A stretch of DNA of 64,000 nt, taken from contig NZ_QRAO01000006.1 of NCBI RefSeq assembly GCF_003353425.1, positions 29,706 through 93,705 on the forward strand, read 5' to 3'. The stretch comes from Marinirhabdus gelatinilytica. Lineage in GTDB: Bacteria; Bacteroidota; Bacteroidia; Flavobacteriales; Flavobacteriaceae. Of the stretch, positions 52,600 to 61,900 are shown in pieces. A program made the position numbers and the translations under genes. The notes beneath the pieces are model-generated. The model did no database searches and had not been told where the DNA came from. It saw only the letters and a program-made list of their open reading frames with translations. The number at the start of each line of letters is the position of its first letter. The first letter of the stretch is position 1.

Positions 52600-52872
52600 A
52601 TGAAAAAAGTATTTGTAGGATTTGCCGCATTGGCCCTAACGTTAAGTGTATATTCTTGTAGAGAGACCACTGGAGAGAAAGCTGAAGAAGCCATTGAAGC
52701 TGCTGCAGAAGACACAGAAAACAATCTTGAAGCAGCTGGCGAAGCTATTGAGGACGCTGCCGAGGAAACAGAAGATGCCCTTGAAGAAGCTGGCGAATCT
52801 ATTGAAAATGCCGTTGAGGGCACCGAAGAAGAAATAGAAGAGGAAATGGACGAAACAGACGACAACCAATAA
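52600..52872 (+). CDS. Acidic small lipoprotein, family member 4
   Basis: 90 residues. Signal MKKVFVGFAALALTLSVYSC (Cys20), then RETTGEKAEEAIEAAAEDTE and a run of Ala/Glu with an 18-residue period (AGEAIEDAAEETEDALEE, AGESIENAVEGTEEEIEE), forming an amphipathic acidic helix of about 60 residues. It is most like member 2 at 49049, and separated from the first three by the repressor and repair genes. It shares the leader AACCATTATGAAAAAAGT with member 2. Confidence 0.85.
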   Translation: MKKVFVGFAALALTLSVYSCRETTGEKAEEAIEAAAEDTENNLEAAGEAIEDAAEETEDALEEAGESIENAVEGTEEEIEEEMDETDDNQ

Positions 52873-52893
52873 AATAGGCCTACAACCCTAAAC

Positions 52894-52928
52894 AAAACGC
52901 CCATCCTTCTTGAGAATGGGCGTTTTTA
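52894..52928 (+). terminator. Rho-independent terminator after lipoprotein member 4
   Basis: AAACGCCCAT (52895-52904) and ATGGGCGTTT form a 10-bp stem around TCCTTCTTGAGA-like loop, followed by TTTT. Confidence 0.8.
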
Positions 52929-52949
52929 CTTTAATTCAAATAATAACCT

Positions 52950-54896
52950 TTACTGCATAATTATAAATTCTGACCTTCTGTTCATTTGGTGTGCTCCTTC
53001 TGAACATTTTGCTCCATTTACACAGCCGTTGGTAAGTTGGGTCTCCCCGTAGCCCTTACCAGAAAGACGGCTTCTCTCTATCCCTCCTTGGGTAACGAGC
53101 CACTCAATGGTAGATTGTGCTCTACGCTCCGAGAGATCCATATTATAAGCATCGTCTGCCCTGCTATCGGTATGGGAGCGAACATCTATTTTCATACTAG
53201 GATATGTTTTCATTACGGCCACTACCTTGCGTAGCTCAATCTCGGCATCGTAACGGATGTTATCCTTATCATAATCGAAGTAAATTGGGCTTAACCCTAG
53301 AATGCCCACCAAATCAGACCCAATGCCCGCCGGTGTTACACCTAAGTCTCTTCCACCTTTCATATAAAGGGTTTTCTTAATATCGGCACTAAGTATGTTT
53401 GATGTTGCAAAGGCTTTTTCTGCAGTTTCATAGTTATCTTTTATAGCCCTAATGGAGTATTGTGAAGAGCAATTTAGTGGAAATGTAAAGCTCCCATCCA
53501 ATGCAGACATTGTTTCAGCTTCCATATCACCATCGGCATTCAAAAGCACAACTTTGGCACCTCCTATGGCCTCGTTGGTGTTTTGATCCAACACAGTTCC
53601 GTTAAGGGTTTGTGTGCAACCGGTAATTAAATCCTTAACCCTGTTAAAGCTATAAATATCATCATTCCCTACACCACCCTCGCGGTTAGAGGCAAAATAC
53701 CCTATACCAGTGGTTCCGTTTATAACGAAGGTAAAGTCATCTTGAGGGCTGTTAATGGGTCTTCCTACATTGTAGACATCTCCAAAACCATTGGTAGTCA
53801 TATCGGCAACAAAAACGTCCAGACCTCCCAGGCCTACGTGTCCGTCTGATGCAAAATAAAGTTTGTCCTTAGAGCTTACAAAAGGGAACGTTTCACGTCC
53901 TTCGGTATTGATACCGTCTCCCAGACTTACTGGGTTTCCAAAGCCATCGCCACTAATGGTCACTTTATAGAGATCGCTCTGGCCTTTTCCTCCAGGCATG
54001 TCGCTCGCAAAATAAAGTGTTTTACCGTCTTTGCTCAACGCTGGATGTGCTACAGAATATTCATCGCTATTAAAGGGGAGTTCTTCTACTTCCCAATCGT
54101 CTCCATTTTTCTTGGCACGGTATAGCTTGAGGTGGTTAATCCCGTTTGAGCCAGTTTTGTAATCTTTATCTGTATAATTATTTCTTGTGAAATACATCGT
54201 ATTCCCATCTTTTGAAAATACAGCGGTAGATTCGTGGTATTTAGTATTTATATCGTTACTGAAATGATCCACATTTGAAGTTTGCTCATTTCCTGTATTT
54301 ACCATAAACAGATCTAAAAAGGGCTCTTCATTCCAGTCGTGTACCCTGCGGGACATATTCCCTTTTTTTCGGTTTGAAGCGAACACCAAGTTTCCTTGGT
54401 TGAAAGCGGGTGCAAAGTCTGAAAGTTCAGAGTTGAAACCTATGTTTATCAATTCGAACCTGCCCGATTGTTGTTCTATCTCGGTTAAGTAATTTCTTTC
54501 ATTCGCAAAGAGTCTTGCTCTATAATCTTGTCCTTTGGAAGCGTAAAATTCTTCCATTACATTATCTGAAGCATCGTATTGCTGTGTACTTTTTAGGGAA
54601 AGACCGTATCTGTAAAGATATTCTGGGTCCATAGGATCTGAAATATCATATAGGGCCCCGTACCACTTAGCGGCGTTTGTATAGTCTGCAGTGAAGTAGT
54701 AGGAATCTCCTAGTTTTTTCAGCATATTTTCGTCCCTGTATCCTTCTTCAGCAACCTTGAGGTAGGCCTCACGGGCGTCTATAAATGCAAATTCATTAAA
54801 TTCTTCGTTTCCATCTTCAATAGCTTTTTCCTGTGCCAAACCAGAAACCCCAGCCAACAGTAGGAATGCTATACATACTTTTAAAAACTTTTTCAT
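52950..54896 (-). CDS. OmpA-family protein with TPR, PD40 propeller and carboxypeptidase-like domain (PorE-like)
   Basis: 648 residues with a signal peptide (1-21, no lipobox Cys). Domain order: TPR-like repeats (about 25-135, AREAYLKVAEEGYRDENM), PD40 propeller (about 165-420, HPALSKDGKTLYFASDMPGG, LYFASDGHVGLGGLDVFVAD, GYFASNREGGVGNDDIYSFN), CarboxypepD_reg-like (about 430-510) and an OmpA domain (about 535-648, IYFDYDKDNIRYDAEIEL, HTDSRADDAYNMDLSERRAQ). P. gingivalis PorE, a T9SS component, has this same order but as a lipoprotein. It follows PorP/SprF and the giant adhesin on the same strand, a known trio; role in adhesin export or anchoring inferred. Confidence 0.9.
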   Translation of the reverse strand: MKKFLKVCIAFLLLAGVSGLAQEKAIEDGNEEFNEFAFIDAREAYLKVAEEGYRDENMLKKLGDSYYFTADYTNAAKWYGALYDISDPMDPEYLYRYGLSLKSTQQYDASDNVMEEFYASKGQDYRARLFANERNYLTEIEQQSGRFELINIGFNSELSDFAPAFNQGNLVFASNRKKGNMSRRVHDWNEEPFLDLFMVNTGNEQTSNVDHFSNDINTKYHESTAVFSKDGNTMYFTRNNYTDKDYKTGSNGINHLKLYRAKKNGDDWEVEELPFNSDEYSVAHPALSKDGKTLYFASDMPGGKGQSDLYKVTISGDGFGNPVSLGDGINTEGRETFPFVSSKDKLYFASDGHVGLGGLDVFVADMTTNGFGDVYNVGRPINSPQDDFTFVINGTTGIGYFASNREGGVGNDDIYSFNRVKDLITGCTQTLNGTVLDQNTNEAIGGAKVVLLNADGDMEAETMSALDGSFTFPLNCSSQYSIRAIKDNYETAEKAFATSNILSADIKKTLYMKGGRDLGVTPAGIGSDLVGILGLSPIYFDYDKDNIRYDAEIELRKVVAVMKTYPSMKIDVRSHTDSRADDAYNMDLSERRAQSTIEWLVTQGGIERSRLSGKGYGETQLTNGCVNGAKCSEGAHQMNRRSEFIIMQ

Positions 54897-54920
54897 GTGT
54901 AACTAATTTTTTGGGTTGGT

Positions 54921-55865
54921 TTAAAAGAATCTAGGCGAAATCATACGCTTTTTCTTGTTGAACAATTCGAAACGAAGGAACACCTCATACGAGCCATCGT
55001 TATATTGTTGTAACTCGGTTGTTTCTCTATCGTAGGCAAGCCCGAGCATCAACTGGTCTGTAATTTGAAAACCTACCAAACCACTAAATGCTGCACTCCA
55101 GCGGTAGGCTGCACCAAGGGTCAATTTTTCGTGTATGAGGAAATTTGCTGAAAGGTCTGCTCCTAGCGGTGCCCCGTCTACATATTTGAGCAAAAATGCT
55201 GGTTTGAATTTTAAGTTTTCAGTAACATCAAATGTGTAGCCCGTCATCAAGTAATAATTTACCCGTTCTTTTGCGGTCGCACTGGAGTTGTTACTGTTTG
55301 AAGATTCATCAAAATGTTCGGTCTCTATAAAATTGGGAGCACTAATCCCTAGATAAAACTTCTGGGTATAGTAGTACACCCCTGCACCTATTTGCGGGGA
55401 CAGCTTATTATCAATATTTATTTGTGCTTGAGGATCTCCTGGGTTGAAAGGGCCAGTGTTGAGCCTATCCGTATCTATGTCCAAAAGGTGCAAACCTCCT
55501 TTAAGTCCCAGTGCCAATTTACCTTCATCTGAAACATCTAAGGTGTAGCTGAAATCTACATCTATATAGGTTTCTTGGGCGATGAAAATTTCATCACGGG
55601 TAATATTAAGACCCAGACCCACCTTTTTTCCAACGGGTGAATGTGCCGAAGCTGTGAAGGACCGTGGGGCACCTTCAAGCCCAACCCATTGGCTCCTATA
55701 CAGGCCAACAAAGCTGAACACATCCCGAGAGCCAGCATAGGCAGGGTTAATGCTCAAGGTGTTGTACATATACTGTGTGTATTGCGCATCCTGCTGTGCC
55801 TTGGTTTCAAAGGTGTACAATCCTAAGGCCAGTAGCGCTAAAACGGTTATGTATAATTTTTTCAT
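54921..55865 (-). CDS. Type IX secretion membrane protein PorP/SprF
   Basis: 314 residues with signal (1-24, ending ETKAQ). DAQYTQYMYNTLSINPAYAG, SRDVFSFVGLYRSQWVGLEG, APRSFTASAHSPVGKKVGLG and the C-terminal FRFELFNKKKRMISPRFF-type ending (last Phe, outer-membrane barrel) match PorP/SprF. In Flavobacterium SprF is needed to secrete the adhesin SprB; such proteins are usually encoded next to the adhesin they serve. Here the giant type B protein lies just upstream and the OmpA-like gene 24 bp downstream. Confidence 0.94.
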   Translation of the reverse strand: MKKLYITVLALLALGLYTFETKAQQDAQYTQYMYNTLSINPAYAGSRDVFSFVGLYRSQWVGLEGAPRSFTASAHSPVGKKVGLGLNITRDEIFIAQETYIDVDFSYTLDVSDEGKLALGLKGGLHLLDIDTDRLNTGPFNPGDPQAQINIDNKLSPQIGAGVYYYTQKFYLGISAPNFIETEHFDESSNSNNSSATAKERVNYYLMTGYTFDVTENLKFKPAFLLKYVDGAPLGADLSANFLIHEKLTLGAAYRWSAAFSGLVGFQITDQLMLGLAYDRETTELQQYNDGSYEVFLRFELFNKKKRMISPRFF

Positions 55866-55880
55866 AGGTATTGATATTTG

Positions 55881-55909
55881 ACCTACCAGGAGTCTATCCC
55901 CTGGCAGGT
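55881..55909 (-). other. Intercistronic hairpin between adhesin and porP/sprF genes
   Basis: ACCTGCCAGG-GGATAGACT-CCTGGTAGGT on the minus strand forms a 10-bp stem (one G-T pair) with a 9-base loop and no T-run. It is not a terminator; it could protect or process the mRNA between the two genes. Confidence 0.55.
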
Positions 55910-55921
55910 TATTTTATGATG

Positions 55922-58900
55922 TTATCTTCTATTTATGTATAAAGGTCCTGCAAGGCGTTTGTTCTCGCCATTGTCATTTACATAGTTAAGTATGTAATAG
56001 TAAGTTCCTACAGGCAAACGCTCTCCTCTATCTACAGTCGCTCTTCCGTCAGAGAATCCTCTAAAGAATTTATCCCCTTGACCGTACCCTTCGGCAACGT
56101 ATACTTTTACTCCCCAACGGTTGTAAATCTCCAATGTATTGTTAGGGTATTGTTCTATACCACGTATTACAAATACATCATTCAATCCATCTCCGTTTGG
56201 TGTCAAGATATCGAACACGTCCAGATTATCATCTGAGTTTGGATCTCCGTTGTTCACTTCGTCATAATCCGGAATACCATTGTCATTGTTATCGGCAATC
56301 TCAATTCCGTTTATAAGTCCGTCATCATCACAATCCAGCTCTAGCCAATCGTCGCTAACTCCTTCGACAATCTGGTTCTCGTAATCTATGGTTTGACTGT
56401 TGAAATCATAATCACAAGGATCCAGAGGTTCCGTCTCGTCCATCAATTCCTGACCGTTGCTTACGCCATCACCATCACAGTCAAAATCTAGCCATTCTTG
56501 CGAGGGTTGAACCGTAATACTGGAGGTTACAAAATCACATAGGTCTAATGGGTCTGTTCCGTCGGACAATTCATCTCCATTGATTACACCGTCTCCATCA
56601 CAATCTGCCACTAGGAAGTCTCCTGAAGGCGGTAGCGTGATACTAGCTATTACAAAGTCACAAGGATCTAAAGGGCTAGTGCCATCGTTGAGTTCGTCTC
56701 CATTGGTAACGCCATCTCCGTCACAATCCAGTGCATCGTAGGAAGCAGCAGTGTTGTTAGGGTCTTGGTTTTCCTCAACATAATCACAAGGATCTAAAGG
56801 ATCTGTACCGTCAATGATTTCTTGCTCATCACTCACACCGTCTCCATCGTCGTCAAGGTCGCACGAGTTTGCAAGACCATCTTGATCTGGGTCTGGTCCA
56901 GCTTCTACTACTGCTATTACTTGACCTGTGTCATAAGGTGCTGTTTCAACGCTACCAAAGTCATCTACTTCACCTTCAGCAAGTGTTAGTGGATCACCAA
57001 CTCCGTACATTCCGCCGTCGCCACCATCTGCATTCGGGTCGTTGTATGCCTCGTTGGCATCGCTACAACCGTCATCATCACTGTCTAGGTCTAAGAAGTC
57101 TAGGTCTCCGTCTCCATCGGTATCAAATGGTATGGTACCAAGTCCGCTATTTGCACTATTAGGCACACCATTGTTGTTGGTTGGGTCACCATCGGTATCA
57201 TCTGCAAAACCATCGTTGTTAGCATCTATACCTCCTACTTCATCAACGTCGTAGATACCATCATTATCAGCATCCAGGTCTAAGTGGTTTGGAACACCAT
57301 CACCATCTTGATCGTACGCATCTACAATACCATCTCCGTTTGCGTCAGGTCCATTATCTGGATCTGCGAAGTTTGGTATTCCGTCCATATCATCATCGTT
57401 ACTTGGTATTGGAAGCCCCATTGCTTCGTCAGTATCTAAAATACCGTCGTTATCATCGTCAAGGTCTATTGAATCTGGCACACCATCACCATCTGTATCA
57501 GGTCCTGTTACAACTATGAATACTGTTGCTTGTGTACAGATAGGAGTACCTGACTCATCATTACACACTTCATATACTATTGTTACTGTGCTTCCATTCT
57601 CTTCAGCCGTTGGAGTGTATGTAATTTCTCCTGTAATAGGATCTATCACAACAATACCTTGGGCTGTTCCTAGACCTGTATCTGTTACTGTTGTAGTTCC
57701 TAGGTTGTTTGGATCGTTGTTATCCAAATAGTCGTCGTTATCAAGAACGCCCACTGTAACCGGAACTCCAGCTTGAGTCTCCCCATTATCATCAACCGCT
57801 ACAGGGGTGAGTGGGTTAGGATCTGTCTCGTCTGGGTTACCGTCTCCATCGTCATCAGGATCACAAACCGCGGCTATTCCATCGTTATCGATGTCTGGGC
57901 CTGGGGTTGTAACGTCTGATACAACTCCTGTGTCGTATCCAGCTGCTATTACAGTACCGTTTGGAGCAACTTCACCTTCACCTAAGGTAAGCGGATCGCC
58001 TAGTCCAAACTGGCCACCGTCTCCTGCATCGGCATTTGGATCGTTGTATGCCTCGTTGGCATCGCTACATCCGTCCTCGTCACTGTCAAGATCCAAGAAG
58101 TCTGGAGTACCTGCTGTTGGGCCACTGTCAATTGGTGGGTTACCTGTACCACCGTTGGCAGTGTTTGGCACACCATTATTGTTCGTTGGGTCACCGTCGT
58201 TATCATCGGCCAATCCATCGTTATTATCATCGGTTCCTCCAGTTTCGTCTACATCATAGATACCATCGTTGTCGGCATCCAGATCGAAGTGGTTTGGCAC
58301 ACCGTCACCGTCAAAGTCGTAATCATCCACGATTCCGTCACCGTTGGCATCTGGACCAAGGTCTGTATCCATAAAGTTAGGGATGCCATCTAAGTCATCA
58401 TCTCCACTTGGGTCTAATAGACCAGCTGCTTCATCTGTATCTAGGACACCATCGTTATCATCGTCTAAATCTACTGCATCTGGCACACCATCACCATCAT
58501 TATCAGGACCATCTACTTCTATGAATACAGTTGCCTGTGTACATATTGGTGCTCCACTCTCGTCATTACATACCTCGTATACTATAGTGACTGTTTGGCC
58601 TGCTTCAGTAGCTGCCGGGGTGTATGTTATCTCACCAGTTACTGGGTCTATTGTAACGGCTCCAATTGCTGTCCCTGTTCCAGTATCGGTAACTGTAGTT
58701 ATTCCAAGGTTTGTTGGATCGTTATTGTCTAAATAATCATCGTTATCAAGAACACTCACTGTTACTGGCACACCTATATCGGTAGCAGCGTTATCATCTA
58801 CGGCTACTGGTGTTAGCGGATTAGGATCGGTATCGTCTGGGTTACCGTCTCCATCGTCATCAGGATCGCAAACCGCGGCCAATCCATCGTTATCGATGTC

Positions 58901-61900
58901 TGGGCCTGGGGTTGTAACGTCTGATACAACTCCTGTGTCGTATCCAGCTGCTATTACAGTACCATTTGGAGCAACTTCACCTTCACCTAAGGTAAGCGGA
59001 TCGCCTAGTCCAAACTGGCCACCGTCTCCTGCATCGGCATTCGGATCGTTGTATGCCTCGTTGGCATCGCTACATCCGTCCTCGTCACTGTCAAGATCCA
59101 AGAAGTCTGGTGTAGCTGGATCGGTTCCACTGTTTATTGGCGGGTTACCTGCACCACCGTTGGCAGTGTTGGGGACTCCGTTATTGTTCGTTGGATCACC
59201 GTCGTTATCATCGGCCAATCCATCGTTGTTCGTATCTATTCCTTCTGTTTCATCAACATCGTAAATACCATCATTATCGGCATCCAGGTCGAAATGGTTT
59301 GGTACTCCGTCGCCATCAAAGTCGTACGCATCTACAATACCGTCTCCGTTAGCATCGACACCAAGGTCTGTATCCATATAATTCGGGATACCATCGTTAT
59401 CATCATCATCGCTAGGATCTAATAGTCCCATTGCCTCATCGCTGTCTAATATCCCATCGTTATCATCATCAAGATCTACAGCATCCGGAACACCATCTCC
59501 ATCGTTATCTGTACCCATTATGGTGATTGTAACGGTTGCCTGCATACAAACAGGAGCGTTCACACCATCATCACTACACACCTCATAAACTATGGTCACA
59601 TCTCCAAACTCTGCTGCGTCTGGGGTATATGTAACTTCACCTGTTGCAGGGTCGAACACTACAGTTCCCATAGCAGTTCCAAGACCAGTATCGGTTATGG
59701 TCGTAGTACCAAGAACGTTAGGATCGTTATTTGGCAGATAGTCATCGTTTGAAAGTATGTCTATGGTTACTGGTGTACCTACATTGGTCATACCAAAATC
59801 GTCCATTGTGTTAGGACTCAAGGGATCATTACCGTTTGCTATCTCATTGTCGTCTGGGTTACCATCACCATCATCATCAAGGTCACACGCATTGGCGATA
59901 CCATCGGCATCTGCCTCTGGACCAACCTCTTGGTAGTCTGGAATTCCGTTCGCATCCGTATCGGCTGGGAAGTTGTTCGCAGGCACGTTTGGATTGGTGT
60001 ATGGGGCGGCCGTCACTGTACCGTCTGGCTCCACTCCGGCACCTAAGGTTAATGGGTCTCCAGCACCGTATTGACCTCCGTCAGCGGCATCTGCATTAGG
60101 ATCGTTATATGCTTCGTTCGCATCACTACATCCGTCCTCGTCACTATCAAGATCTAAGAAATCTGGTGTAGCTGGGTCGGTTCCGCTATTTATTGGGGTA
60201 TTCCCTGTTCCAGCGGTACTTGGTATACCATTGTTATTGGTTGGATCTCCGTCGGTATCGTCAGCCAGGCCGTCGTTGTTATCGTCGGTTCCTCCTGTTT
60301 CGGTCACATCATAGATTCCGTCATTATCGGCATCAAGATCGAAGTGGTTTGGCACTCCGTCACCATCATTATCATACGCATCTACAATTCCATCACCGTT
60401 GGCATCTGGACCAAGGTCTGTATCCATATAATTCGGGATACCATCGTTATCATCATCTCCACTTGGTGCAGGGAAACCAGCTGGGGTTTCATCTGTATCC
60501 AAGATACCATCGTTATCATCGTCTAGGTCGACAATATCCAAAACTCCATCTCCATCGTTGTCAGGACCGTCCACATCAATGAAGATAGTAGCCTGTGTAC
60601 ATACTGGCACACCACTCTCATCATTACATACTTCGTATACAATGGTTACCGTTTGACCAGCTTCGTTTGCTGAAGGCACATACGTAACCTCACCTGTTAT
60701 AGGATCTATGGTCACTACTCCTGTTGCGGTACCAGTTGCCGTATCCGTAACCGTTGTTGTTCCAAGGTTGTTAGGATCGTTATTGTCCAAATAGTCGTCG
60801 TTATCCAAGACACTTGTTGTAACTGCCACACCTACATCGGTCATTGCTGAGTCATCCACAGCTGTTGCTGCTGTTGGATTTGGATCCATGTCGTCTGGAT
60901 TACCATCACCATCATCATCTGGATCACAAGCATTCGCAATTCCATCGGTATCGAATTCTGGACCTACCTCTGTGTAATCGGAAATTGAATTTCCATCGGT
61001 GTCTTCACCGCCACTGTTGTTGTATGGAGCAGTGATTACAGCACCGTTGGCATCTACATCACCTCCCGCTAGGGTAAGTGGGTCTCCAACTCCATACTGA
61101 CCACCGTCGCCACCATCGGCATTGGGATTGTTGAAATATTCGTTGGCATCACTACATCCGTCCTCGTCACTATCGATATCGAGGAAGTCTGGCGTTGCTG
61201 GATCGGTTCCACTGTTTATTGGCGTGTTTCCTGTTCCGGCACTGTTAGGAATACCGTTATTGTTCGATGGGTCTCCATCGGTATCATCTGCCCTTCCGTC
61301 GTTATCGGTATCGATACCGCCACTTTCGATTACATCATAAATACCGTCGTTATCGGCATCCAGATCGAAATGGTTCGGCACACCGTCTCCATCGTTATCA
61401 TAAGCATCCACGATCCCATCACCATTGGCATCTACCCCAATATCAGTATCAGCATAGTTCGGGATTCCATCGCTATCATCATCGTCACTTGGGTTCGGGA
61501 AACCTGCTGGGGTTTCGTCTGTATCTAGTATTCCGTCATTGTCATCATCGAGGTCGGCAAAGTCAAATACTCCGTCACCATCGTTATCAGTTCCTGTAAT
61601 GGTAATGGTAATCACTGCCGTCATACAAACAGGCGCATTGGTTCCATCGTCACTACATACTTCATAAACAATTGTCACGTCACCATTCTCTGCCGCATCT
61701 GGGGTATAGGTTACCTCACCAGTAGCAGGGTCGAACACTACGGTTCCCATAGCGGTTCCAAGACCGGTATCGGTAATTGTAGTTGTACCCAATACGTTTG
61801 GATCGTTCTGTGGAAGGTAATCATCGTTCGCAAGAATATCCACAGTTATTGGTGTCCCCACGTTGGTCATTCCGAAATCGTCCATCGTATTCGGGCTCAA

